NCBI RefSeq assembly: GCF_018614195.1
Contig: NZ_JAGGOT010000069.1
Location: forward strand, 1 to 40,689
Length of the DNA stretch: 40,689 nucleotides
DNA from: Streptomyces sp. ISL-43
GTDB lineage: Bacteria > Actinomycetota > Actinomycetes > Streptomycetales > Streptomycetaceae
Direction of reading: 5' to 3'
The first letter of the stretch is position 1. Each line of letters opens with the position of its first letter. The position numbers and the translations under genes are program-made. This document shows, piece after piece, positions 31,972-40,083 of the stretch. The notes beneath the pieces were generated by a model that was not told where the DNA came from, searched no databases, and worked only from the letters and a program-made list of their open reading frames with translations.

Positions 31972-33240
31972 TCAGGCGGCTTCGCGGACGGAGCGGGCGA
32001 GGATGACAAGGCCCTCGTCGAGTTCGTCGCCGGTGACGGTGAGCGGCGGGAGCAGCTTCACGACCTGGCCCTCGGGGCCCGAGGTCTCGACGAGGAGGCC
32101 GTGCTCGAAGGCCCTCCGGCACACCTCCGCGGCGCGCTCCTTGTGGGTGAACTCGACGCCCCAGACCAGTCCGCGGCCCCGGTACGTCGCGCCCAGCCGG
32201 GCGTGTTCGCCGCACAGCTCGCGCAGCGCGCTCTCGATGCGGCCGCCCTGGACGAGGGTCCGCTCGCGCAGGACGCTGTCGCCCCAGTACGTCTCCAGGG
32301 CCGCGGTCGCCGTGACGAAGGCCGGGTTGTTGCCGCGGAAGGTGCCGTTGTGCTCGCCCGGCTCCCACAGGTCCAGTTCGGGTTTGAACAGGCACAGGGA
32401 CATGGGGAGTCCGTAGCCGCTGATGGACTTGGACAGCGTGACGATGTCGGGCGTGATGCCCGCCTCCTCGAAGGAGAAGAAGTCGCCGGTCCGGCCGCAG
32501 CCCATCTGGATGTCGTCGACGATCAGCAGCATGTCGCGGCGGCGGCACAGGTCCGCGAGGGCGCGGAGCCATTCCGCGCGGGCCACGTTGATCCCGCCCT
32601 CGCCCTGGATCGTCTCGACGATGACCGCCGCCGGATGGTTGAGGCCGGAGCCCTGGTCCTCCAGCAGGCGCTCGAACCAGAGGAAGTCGGGAGTCCTGCC
32701 GCCGAGGTAGTTGTCGAAGGGCATCGGGGTGCCGTGGACCAGGGGGACGCCGGCGCCGGCCCGTTTGAAGGCGTTGCCCGTGACGGCGAGCGAGCCGAGC
32801 GACATGCCGTGGAAGGCGTTGGTGAAGGAGACGACCGACTCGCGGCCCTTGGCCTTCCGCGCCAGCTTGAGCGCCGCTTCGACGGCGTTGGTCCCGGTGG
32901 GCCCCGGGAACATCACCTTGTAGGGCAGTGCGCGGGGTTCGAGGACGTGGGATCGGAAGGTCTCGAGGAAGGCCCTCTTGGCGGTCGTCGACATGTCGAG
33001 CGCGTGCGTGATGCCGTCCCGCTCCAGGTAGTCGAGAAGGGCCCGCTTCAGGACGGGGTTGTTGTGGCCGTAGTTCAGGGACCCGGCGCCCGCGAAGAAG
33101 TCCAGGTAGCCGCGGCCGTGTTCGTCGTACAGCCGGCTTCCCGTGGCGCGCTCGAAGACGACGGGCCAGGCGCGGCAGTAGCTTCGCACCTCGGACTCCA
33201 CGGTCTCGAAGACGGACAGGACCGGCTCGGTCATGGTCAA
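31972..33240 (-). CDS. ectB: Diaminobutyrate-2-oxoglutarate aminotransferase EctB
   Basis: 422 residues. This PLP enzyme makes L-2,4-diaminobutyrate from aspartate semialdehyde. Class-III aminotransferase landmarks are GPTGTNAVEAALKLAR, LIVDDIQMGCGRTG and the PLP lysine in TLSKSISGYG. The TTG start gives MTMTEP, which aligns with known EctB proteins and has GGAGAG upstream; an ATG two codons later is the alternative. The 116-bp gap after ectA holds no gene. Confidence 0.96.
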   Translation of the reverse strand: MTMTEPVLSVFETVESEVRSYCRAWPVVFERATGSRLYDEHGRGYLDFFAGAGSLNYGHNNPVLKRALLDYLERDGITHALDMSTTAKRAFLETFRSHVLEPRALPYKVMFPGPTGTNAVEAALKLARKAKGRESVVSFTNAFHGMSLGSLAVTGNAFKRAGAGVPLVHGTPMPFDNYLGGRTPDFLWFERLLEDQGSGLNHPAAVIVETIQGEGGINVARAEWLRALADLCRRRDMLLIVDDIQMGCGRTGDFFSFEEAGITPDIVTLSKSISGYGLPMSLCLFKPELDLWEPGEHNGTFRGNNPAFVTATAALETYWGDSVLRERTLVQGGRIESALRELCGEHARLGATYRGRGLVWGVEFTHKERAAEVCRRAFEHGLLVETSGPEGQVVKLLPPLTVTGDELDEGLVILARSVREAA

Positions 33241-33356
33241 GGCAACTCTCCGATGAACGTGGGGGTGTTCTGTACGGGGTGTTCGGGGTGGTAGCCCGGA
33301 CGGCTGCCGGCGCGGCTCGCGGCTCGCGGCCGGCGGGCTGCCGGGCGGAACCGCGA

Positions 33357-33908
33357 TCAGAAGTGGAGCGGCCCGATGCGGTGCAGGACCTCCGGGGCGT
33401 GCCCGCCGTCCGGGAACTCCTCTGCGGTGAAAACCACTTCGCGCGTGAGCGTGGCGTTGTGCCGCGCGGCGTACGAGGCGAACAGTCGCTCCGACGCGAG
33501 GTTTCCGGGAGAGATGGTGGTCTCCAGGGAGCTCAATCCGTGTTCTGCCGCCACACGGGCGGAGAGGCCGTCGAGCAGGGACCCGGCGATTCCCAGGCCG
33601 CGGACGGATTCGTCGACGGCGATCTGCCAGACGAGCAGGGTTCCGGGGCTGTCGGGCCGCAGGTATCCGTTGACGAATCCGATGGCACGCCCGGACGGGT
33701 CGCGGGCCACCGCAGACGTGCCGGCGAAGTCACGGCACCAGAGGAGATAGCTGTAGGCCGAGTTGAGGTCCAGCGTCCTGGAGTCGCGAGCGAGGCGCCA
33801 CAGCAGGGGGCCGTCACCTGGGCGGGGGCGGTCGATGTGCGTCGTCGAGGTGGTCGGAGTGGACGGCAGGGTCTTCCTGTAACGGGTCAGTTCCGCATGA
33901 GCAGTCAT
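33357..33908 (-). CDS. ectA: Diaminobutyrate acetyltransferase EctA
   Basis: 183 residues. EctA is a GNAT-fold enzyme that acetylates L-2,4-diaminobutyrate. The sequence LARDSRTLDLNSAYSYLLWCRDF and the acetyl-CoA loop VDESVRGLGIAGSLLDGL are typical. The first ~30 residues are variable and Thr-rich. No ribosome-binding site precedes the ATG; the S. coelicolor ectABCD operon is reported to give a leaderless transcript, and the same may hold here. First gene of ectABCD. Confidence 0.96.
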   Translation of the reverse strand: MTAHAELTRYRKTLPSTPTTSTTHIDRPRPGDGPLLWRLARDSRTLDLNSAYSYLLWCRDFAGTSAVARDPSGRAIGFVNGYLRPDSPGTLLVWQIAVDESVRGLGIAGSLLDGLSARVAAEHGLSSLETTISPGNLASERLFASYAARHNATLTREVVFTAEEFPDGGHAPEVLHRIGPLHF

Positions 33909-33919
33909 GCGGGCCGAAG

Positions 33920-33925
33920 TTACCC
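33920..33925 (-). promoter_or_regulatory. Candidate -10 of a leaderless ectA promoter
   Basis: GGGTAA on the minus strand lies 11 nt before the ectA ATG and resembles the GGGTAT/C -10 of stress sigma factors of the SigB type. No clear GTTT -35 was found at the right distance, so this is tentative. Confidence 0.3.
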
Positions 33926-34664
33926 AGGGCTGGAGCAAATTGCATGGCCCTAAGGGGTTACGGAACTGGCATGGCTCGTGATACTTGCCGACGCCTTCCC
34001 GGGACCGTGAAGCGCTAGTAATGTGCCCGTAAGGCTATGAAGAATGCTGATATTTCCACCCCACCCTCGATTTCGTAACGAGCAGGTAACGTCTTTGCTC
34101 TGTCTCATTTTTCCACTTGAATGTGATGTCTTCGTCGGACGGTCGGGGGTTTCGTTCACGGCTGCGCGGTTATAGGCGGCAGGGCGCCCGACTGGCGCGA
34201 CGATTTCGCGGGGTGTAGGCCTCAGGTGATTCGGAGGGAGCGCCGAAGGCGGCCGCGGACCCACCTGCGCGCCCTGCACCCCGATCCGCCAGGATCGGCC
34301 TCCTCTGCCGCCGGCAGCGGCCAGGAGCTCCCGTCGCTACCTCCGTTAGGAACGTTCTCCGCCGAAGTGCCGGGCTCTCTTCGGCTGGTCGTTTCCGGGA
34401 TGCAAGGTCAGCGAACTTTCGGGGTGCCGTTGCGTTCCATGGTCTGGGACGGGGCCATCGACGACCTTGTGGTCGAAGATGCTCATCCGGCGGCTGCCGA
34501 GGGTCGTTGCGCCCGGACGCAGTTGACCGAAGCCGTTGATGCCCGGCCCCCACCCTGGGCAGGGCCCCTCGAATCCGTCTGCTGCCCGACGGGGCGTACA
34601 GAAGTACCGAGACGCGGCTTCTGTCGTTGCCCGCGTCTCGGGCGGCAGCTTGGGGCAGTACTCC
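33926..34664. other. Long intergenic region between ectA and the LysR gene
   Basis: The ectA-proximal part (about 33940-34130) is noticeably AT-richer than its surroundings and probably holds the osmotic-stress promoter region. From about 34200 the sequence is GC-rich with open frames on both strands, but none has a convincing start, recognisable motif or conserved composition. I see no supported gene. It may include decayed coding sequence. Confidence 0.5.
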
Positions 34665-35609
34665 TCAAGGCTGCTTGCCCCGAGGTGCGTTCGCTGGCGG
34701 TTCGGGCAGCCAGTCGCGCGCCGGGTCGTACTCCAACCAGCGCCTTTGCCGAGCTTCTCCCGCGCAGGCGGCGGTGAGTCCGTCCAGTCCCGGGTGTCCG
34801 TTGCCTCTGCGCCACAGCAGCGACCAGGCGTACAGCGGTGTGGGGTTGACCAGGGGAACGGAACGCAGCCCGGGGACCTCCGGCAGCGGCACGTCGGCGG
34901 GCAGCAGCGAGAAGCGTCGCGGGTCCTGTGCCACGTCGGCAAAGAAGTGGGTAAGGCCCAGGTTGACGCTCGCGGCCCTGTCCTGGATGTCGAATCGGTC
35001 GGCGAACTGGTGGAGGAAGTCGAGCCGCTCCAGCGCACCGGGTGCCCACAGCAGGCTGCCGCGCAGCTGGTCGGGCCGCAGTTCCGCCTCGGCTGCGAGC
35101 GGATGGTCCGCGCTCAGTACGGCGTCCACCGGTTCGAGGCGGACGAGGCGGTGTACCAGTCCGGTGTGGAGAGGCGGGTGGACCCGGCCGAAGGCCGCGT
35201 CGATCTCGCCGTGCAGCAGTGCATCCGTCACCGACGGGAGATCGCGCCCGTGCCCCAGCACCAGCTCCCCGCTCCGGCCCGCGACCTGGGCCAGTGTCCG
35301 CATCGGCGCGTAGAGGTGCCCCCAGACGTCTACGCGCAGCGGACGGTCCTTCCCGACCGCCGCTGCGACCGCGGCGTCGGCGGCGGCCACGGTCTGCCGG
35401 GCCGGTGGGAGAAAACGCAGCCCGGCCTCAGTGAGGCGCACCCCGTTGCCATCGCGCTGGAACAGCTCAATGCCGAGCAGGGATTCCAGCCGCGCGATCC
35501 GCTTGGACAGCCCCTGCTGGGAGATGGCGAGCATCCCCGCCGCCCGGCCGAAGTGCAGTTCCTCGGCGGCGCGCACGAAGGCACGTACCTGCGCCACGTC
35601 GAGATCCAT
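34665..35609 (-). CDS. LysR-family transcriptional regulator
   Basis: 314 residues. The winged helix-turn-helix is at about 1-60: VRAFVRAAEELHFGRAAGMLAISQQGLSKRIARLE, with the typical LTEAGLRFLPPAR following. The rest is a type-2 periplasmic-binding-like effector domain. The ATG giving MDLDVAQV fits the family; another ATG four codons upstream is possible. It is divergent from a three-gene operon with 89 bp between the starts. That gap holds a perfect palindrome, so it very probably controls the operon and itself. Inducer unknown. Confidence 0.92.
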   Translation of the reverse strand: MDLDVAQVRAFVRAAEELHFGRAAGMLAISQQGLSKRIARLESLLGIELFQRDGNGVRLTEAGLRFLPPARQTVAAADAAVAAAVGKDRPLRVDVWGHLYAPMRTLAQVAGRSGELVLGHGRDLPSVTDALLHGEIDAAFGRVHPPLHTGLVHRLVRLEPVDAVLSADHPLAAEAELRPDQLRGSLLWAPGALERLDFLHQFADRFDIQDRAASVNLGLTHFFADVAQDPRRFSLLPADVPLPEVPGLRSVPLVNPTPLYAWSLLWRRGNGHPGLDGLTAACAGEARQRRWLEYDPARDWLPEPPANAPRGKQP

Positions 35610-35625
35610 GGCTCTCACCATAGGT

Positions 35626-35642
35626 GACAACTGAAAGTTGTC
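35626..35642. promoter_or_regulatory. LysR-type operator in the divergent promoter
   Basis: GACAACTGAAAGTTGTC is a perfect palindrome with 7-bp arms and a 3-nt centre, 16 nt from the LysR ATG. Size and position fit a LysR-type autoregulatory box. Confidence 0.7.
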
Positions 35643-35698
35643 GGTCTTGCTTGTTCGTTGTTGGATCACGGGGTGGCCGCAGGGGTTGCATTGTCGGC

Positions 35699-36619
35699 AT
35701 GCAAAGACTGATTCCCACGGGGGAAGCGGCGCGTCCGGTCGCTTTCGCCGAGGTCCCCCAGCCCGTCCCGGAGCCCGGTGAGGCATTGGTCAAGGTCGAG
35801 GCGTTCGCACCGAACCGGGGCGAGACGTTCCTCCTCGAAAACCCCCGGCCGGGGTTTCTGCCCGGCAAGGACATCGCGGGGCTCGTCGTGCAGGCCGCAG
35901 CGGACGGCTCGGGTCCTGGTATCGGCACCCGCGTGGTCGGGCATCCGGCGTGGGGCGGCTGGGCCGAGTACGCGGCCGTGCCCACGCACTCCCTCGCGGT
36001 GCTCCCGGACAGCATCGACAGCGTACGGGCGGCGGCCCTGCCGCTGGCCGGGATCACCGCCCTGCGCCTGCTGCGTTCGGCCGGTTCCGTGGCCGGCCGG
36101 CGGGTGCTGCTGACCGGAGCCTCGGGCGGGGTCGGCCACTACGTCACCGAGCTGGCCGTCGGGGCCGGAGCCGAGCTGAGCGCGGTGACGGCCACGGCGG
36201 CGCGCGGTGAGCGGCTCGCGGAGCTGGGTGCACAGGTGGTGCACGAGGTCGCCGCGGCTCAAGGGCCGTTCGACGTCGTGCTGGAGTCCACGGGCGGGAC
36301 GGATCTTCCACTCGCCCTCTCGAAGGTTCGCCCGGGTGGAACGCTCGTCTGGTTCGGCCAGGCGAGCCGCACCCCGGTGACCCTCGACTTCTTCCAACTC
36401 CTCGGCGGGCCCGAGCGCGTCACGATCCGGCACTTCCACTACGCCGGCGCCCCGTACGGTTCCGATCTCACGGCGCTGGTGGGCCTCGTGCAACAGGAGC
36501 GGCTGCACCCGGAGATCGGCCGGATCACGGACTGGACAGAGACCGCCGACACTTTGGTCGACCTTCGAGAGCGCCGCATCCGCGGCAAGGCCGTCCTGCT
36601 GACGAGAGGAACACGATGA
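35699..36619 (+). CDS. NADPH:quinone oxidoreductase-like MDR-family dehydrogenase
   Basis: 306 residues. An N-terminal GroES-like domain (about 1-110) with PNRGETFLLENPRPGFLPGKDIAG is followed by a Rossmann domain with LLTGASGGVGHYVTELA (NADPH loop). The zinc ligands of true alcohol dehydrogenases are absent, so it is a zinc-independent quinone/enone reductase type. The ribosome-binding site is weak. It is first in a tightly coupled operon (ATGA overlap with the hydrolase gene). Substrate unknown. Confidence 0.87.
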   Translation: MQRLIPTGEAARPVAFAEVPQPVPEPGEALVKVEAFAPNRGETFLLENPRPGFLPGKDIAGLVVQAAADGSGPGIGTRVVGHPAWGGWAEYAAVPTHSLAVLPDSIDSVRAAALPLAGITALRLLRSAGSVAGRRVLLTGASGGVGHYVTELAVGAGAELSAVTATAARGERLAELGAQVVHEVAAAQGPFDVVLESTGGTDLPLALSKVRPGGTLVWFGQASRTPVTLDFFQLLGGPERVTIRHFHYAGAPYGSDLTALVGLVQQERLHPEIGRITDWTETADTLVDLRERRIRGKAVLLTRGTR

Positions 36620-37608
36620 GCATCGCCGAGTTCGCCGCCGCCCAATGGACCCGGGCCACCGGCGCGGGCCTCGACCCCCACGAATACCGGCGCGTCACAG
36701 ACCGCCTCACCTCCGTCGCCGACTGGGGGCCGGCCTTTCTGAACACCGGAGACGCCTACCTCCAGCGCGCGGAGAAGGCGGCATCCTCCGCCTCGGCGGG
36801 CGAGCACCTGCTGATGGCGGCCCGGTGGTTCCACGTGGCCACGCTCGCGCCGTACGCGGAGGCACACCGCGCCGCCGTCCTGGCGGATCACGCCCTGAGC
36901 CGAGCACTCACCGCGCTGGAACCCGATGCGCGGCACGTGAGCGGCGAGGGGTTCACCGGCTGGCTGCGCGGCCCCGCCGACGCCCCCGGCTCCGTGGTCG
37001 TCGTCCCCGGACTGGACTCGGCCAAGGAGGAGTTCCTCGATCTGGTGTCCGCGCTGCTGGCCAGGGGGCTTGCGGTGTTCGCGATGGACGGCCCAGGGCA
37101 GGGGGTGCTCGCGGCCACGACGACCTTCAGGCCGGACTACGAGCAGGTCGTGGGCCGGGTCATCGACGCCCTCGATATCGCACGCATCGGGCTCGTCGGC
37201 CTCAGCCTGGGCGGCTATTTCGCGGCCCGGACCGCGGCGCTGGAGCCGCGGGTGGCGGCGGTCGCCACCGTCAGCGGCCCCTTCCGCCTCGACTGGGAGG
37301 AACTGCCCCCGCCGGTGAGGGACATCATGGCCCAACGCACCGGAGGGGCCGACGCCGCCCGCGAGTTCGCCCACCACGTGGACCTCGCCGCCCTGGCGCC
37401 GCGCATCGCGGCCCCGCTGCTGGTCGTGGACGGAGGCCAGGACGTCATTCCCGGCGTGACGAACGGCGAGCCACTCGCCCGCCTGGCACCGCACGGCACC
37501 TACCTGTCCGTCCCACACGGCGATCACCTCCTGGGCAACGCACGGCCCGACTGGCTCCCCCACCTCACCGACCACATCACGCACACCCTGACGGGAGCAC
37601 AGGCATGA
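36616..37608 (+). CDS. Alpha/beta hydrolase (FrsA/EstA, dihydropseudooxynicotine-hydrolase-like family)
   Basis: 330 residues. An N-terminal helical cap (about 1-105) precedes an alpha/beta-hydrolase domain. The nucleophile is S197 in GLSLGGYF; acid D in VVDGGQDVIPG and H in VPHGDHLLG complete the triad. The FAMDGPGQG motif and the helical N-terminus match the family that includes C-C bond hydrolases. It overlaps both neighbours by 4 nt. It may cleave an ester or diketone produced or consumed by the two flanking oxidoreductases; this is inference. Confidence 0.87.
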   Translation: MSIAEFAAAQWTRATGAGLDPHEYRRVTDRLTSVADWGPAFLNTGDAYLQRAEKAASSASAGEHLLMAARWFHVATLAPYAEAHRAAVLADHALSRALTALEPDARHVSGEGFTGWLRGPADAPGSVVVVPGLDSAKEEFLDLVSALLARGLAVFAMDGPGQGVLAATTTFRPDYEQVVGRVIDALDIARIGLVGLSLGGYFAARTAALEPRVAAVATVSGPFRLDWEELPPPVRDIMAQRTGGADAAREFAHHVDLAALAPRIAAPLLVVDGGQDVIPGVTNGEPLARLAPHGTYLSVPHGDHLLGNARPDWLPHLTDHITHTLTGAQA

Positions 37609-38351
37609 ACCGCTTCACCGACAAGACCGTCCTCGTCACCGGCGGAACCAGCGGCATGGGCCTGGCGACCGCACACCGCCTCATCACCGAAGGCGCCCAC
37701 GTCATCGTCACCGGCCGCACCCGCGCACGGGTGGACGCCGCCGTCCAGGAACTCGGCCCCCATGCCTCGGGAGTCGTCGCCGACACCACCGACCTCGACG
37801 CGGTGGACGCGCTGATGGAGACGGTCCGCGACCGTCACGGCCGTCTCGACAGCCTCTTCGCGAACGCGGGCACCGGCACGTTCCTGCCGTTCGAGAACAT
37901 CACCGAGAAGGACTTCGACCACGGCGTCGACGTCAACTTCAAAGGGGTGTTCTTCACCGTCCAAAAGGCACTGCCGCTCCTGGCCGACGGAGGCTCCGTC
38001 GTCGTCAACGCCTCCTGGACCCTGCACCGGGGCAACAGCGTCCTCACCCTGTACTCCGCGACCAAAGCCGCCGCGCACAACCTGGCCCGTACCCTCGCCG
38101 CCGCACTCGCCCCACGCGGCATCCGCGTCAACTCCATCAGCCCCGGATACATCGACACCCCGATGTACCCCTCCGCCGCACTGAGCACAACGGAGGCGAA
38201 GGCGCTGACCGACGGAATCGTCGCAGGCCGCTTCGGACGCCCGGAGGAGATCGCATCGGCCGTGGCATTCCTCGCCTCGTCCGACGCGTCCTACGTCAAC
38301 GGCCAAGACCTCGTCATCGACGGCGGCCTGATCGGCGCCGTACCCGCCTGA
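37605..38351 (+). CDS. Short-chain dehydrogenase/reductase
   Basis: 248 residues, classical SDR. The cofactor loop is TGGTSGMG (12-19); the catalytic residues are S137, Y150 and K154 in YSATK. NAG (87-89) and the PGYIDTPMY and DGG C-terminal motifs are present. TGRTR after the second strand suggests NADP(H). It is the last gene of the LysR-controlled operon and overlaps the hydrolase gene as ATGA. Substrate unknown. Confidence 0.93.
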   Translation: MNRFTDKTVLVTGGTSGMGLATAHRLITEGAHVIVTGRTRARVDAAVQELGPHASGVVADTTDLDAVDALMETVRDRHGRLDSLFANAGTGTFLPFENITEKDFDHGVDVNFKGVFFTVQKALPLLADGGSVVVNASWTLHRGNSVLTLYSATKAAAHNLARTLAAALAPRGIRVNSISPGYIDTPMYPSAALSTTEAKALTDGIVAGRFGRPEEIASAVAFLASSDASYVNGQDLVIDGGLIGAVPA

Positions 38352-38463
38352 GGATCGGTCGCGCACACCCGCAGCCGGTCAGCCTCTCCCAGGAGGTGGA
38401 CGGGCAGTGGAGGCGACAGTAGAGGCGCGCCCACCGGGTACCTCCCGCGCTGACCCTGCGATA

Positions 38464-39417
38464 TCAGTCCTGGGCCTGGGAAAACCTCCGCCGCCGAGCT
38501 GGGTCGGGCGAGCCGGCCTCCGTCGTCTCAAGCGCTGCTGCTGAGACCTCCGGCGGAGTGATCTCGGCCTGTGGCCGCCGCGTCAGCGAGCGCAACGCCC
38601 GCAGCCGGCGCCGGCGAGCCCAGCCCGGTCCGTTGCGCAGCTCGGCGTAGCGGACGACCGCGTCAGGGGTCATCGTCCGGATCCACAGCGGCCTTCCGAC
38701 CATGATGCGTTCGGCGCCGGCCGACTCGCCTTCGAGGTGCCACCGCGTGGGATCGAGTACGACGTCGGTGTAGATCTCGGCGACGAACTCGCAGTCGCCG
38801 CCGTGGCCGATGGTGAAGCCGCGGGTCTCAGGGTGGCCCCTGTGGTCGGTGGTGCTGGAGAATCCCTGGTCCAAAGCGATCTTCAATGCCTCCACCGACC
38901 GGGACTGTGGGTCGTCCCATTGGGAGGTGTTCTGCCTTCCCCTGGTGCGCAGCAGCTCCTCGATCGCCGGTGCCGCCGAGGATGTCCAGCCGTCGGCAAA
39001 GCCGTCGCTCGGACCGAAGCCGCGTACGTTGTCCTTGCTTCCGAAGAGACAGAGGTCGACCCGCCGGCCGTGCGCATTTCGGAGCTGCACGTGCATGACT
39101 GCGGCGTCCCGGGTGTGCCATGCGGCGAACTCCGCGAACTCGACCTTGCCGACACCTTTGACGTAGGAGGCCACGGGTTCCAGGTCCAGGCTTTCCGTGA
39201 CCGCGGTCCCCAAGTGACGCTCGATGCGGCGTGCCTCCCCCAGCCGGTTCCGCGTCACGCGCTGTTGGGGCCCGATGCCTCCTTGGAGGCCAATGAGCGA
39301 AAGGCCGAGGGTCCAGGTTCGTCGTCCCGTGAGCTCGATGCCGTTCTCCTCGGCAACTTGTTGGACTGCTCGATCTGACCAGTAGACGTATCGACCGACC
39401 TCGTGACGGGCTGCCAT
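38464..39417 (-). CDS. Hypothetical protein (possibly of the SAVMC3_10250/DUF7019-like type)
   Basis: 317 residues, no signal peptide or membrane segment. I do not recognise a functional domain. The start (VGRYVYWSDRAVQQVAEENGI) faintly resembles streptomycete hypothetical proteins that begin with a 'YxYxSDxK/R' motif. Central landmarks are VKGVGKVEFAEFAAWH and LFGSKDNVRGFG. The C-terminal ~60 residues are Arg-rich and look disordered. The ATG has GAGG a few nt upstream. It is convergent with the SDR gene and lies just downstream of a broken decarboxylase gene and an IS element. Confidence 0.7.
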   Translation of the reverse strand: MAARHEVGRYVYWSDRAVQQVAEENGIELTGRRTWTLGLSLIGLQGGIGPQQRVTRNRLGEARRIERHLGTAVTESLDLEPVASYVKGVGKVEFAEFAAWHTRDAAVMHVQLRNAHGRRVDLCLFGSKDNVRGFGPSDGFADGWTSSAAPAIEELLRTRGRQNTSQWDDPQSRSVEALKIALDQGFSSTTDHRGHPETRGFTIGHGGDCEFVAEIYTDVVLDPTRWHLEGESAGAERIMVGRPLWIRTMTPDAVVRYAELRNGPGWARRRRLRALRSLTRRPQAEITPPEVSAAALETTEAGSPDPARRRRFSQAQD

Positions 39418-39471
39418 CCGACCTCGTATTCATTCGTTCATTCCGCGGGCTGGAGTGAGGTCATGCTGGCA

Positions 39472-39906
39472 CTACGGAACCTGTACCATCGTGGCACCTG
39501 TGGTGCAGCCGACGGCGCTGTTGCCCGGCAGGCCGAGCAGATCCAGCAACCACGCCTCGGCGACCTCCTCCACCGCCGCGTACGCGGGCGAGGCGGCGCG
39601 CATGACGCAGTTCTGGTCCCAGGCGCTGACCAGCCAGTCCGTGGCGAGCGCGGCCGGTTCGGTGCCACCGACCACGAACCCGTAGAAGCGGCCACTGGGA
39701 AACGCGGTGAGCCCCGGCTCGCAGGCCGTGGCGAGCAGGTCGACGACATCGGCGGGAGTGCTCGGAGCGGCGGGCAGTTCGTGGCCGAGCACGCGCACGA
39801 TCTCGTCGACCGAAGCGCGGGCGGGAACCCGGCGGTCGTTCAGGCTCGCCAGCCAGCGGACGGCATGGTCGTGTGCCTGTCGGAGCGCTGCCTCGCGCGC
39901 GTCCAT
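39472..39906 (-). pseudogene. PLP-dependent decarboxylase (group II), N-terminal fragment
   Basis: 144 residues remain: RQAHDHAVRWLASL..., SGRFYGFVVGGTEPAALATDWL, AWDQNCVMRAASPAYAAVEEVAEAWLLDLLGLP and GCTTGATMVQ. These match the start of aromatic-L-amino-acid/glutamate decarboxylase-like proteins. The frame ends just where the family motif TGATMANFTGL would continue, so the PLP-lysine region and the rest (~320 residues) are gone. Inactive. The junction near 39480 may be a deletion scar related to the nearby IS. Confidence 0.75.
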
Positions 39907-40019
39907 CCTTTGATCTTCGCAGGGAATCCCGGCCTTTAGGCCAAGGCCGTGAAGTTAAGGGCTGATCGGCGTAGTCAAGGGGGTTGGGTGGGGAGTTCGG
40001 TGGTCGTCGAGACGTAGGA

Positions 40020-40083
40020 AGCGGAGCCCCGGTAGAACTGGCAGTCGACCAAGACAGCCGTTCACGTCACCGGAGGCTCCGCT
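40020..40083 (+). promoter_or_regulatory. Leader hairpin that hides the transposase ribosome-binding site
   Basis: AGCGGAGCC (40020-40028) pairs with GGCTCCGCT (40075-40083), and CCGGT (40029-40033) with ACCGG (40069-40073), giving 14 pairs with one bulged A. The GGAGG at 40072-40076 is inside the stem. In IS10 and IS50 similar hairpins stop translation of read-through transcripts. Confidence 0.55.

Noticed and set aside
34170..34777. Overlapping open frames on both strands before the LysR gene
   Set aside because: No start signal, no recognisable motif, and composition typical of non-coding high-GC sequence. A decayed gene is possible but not supported.
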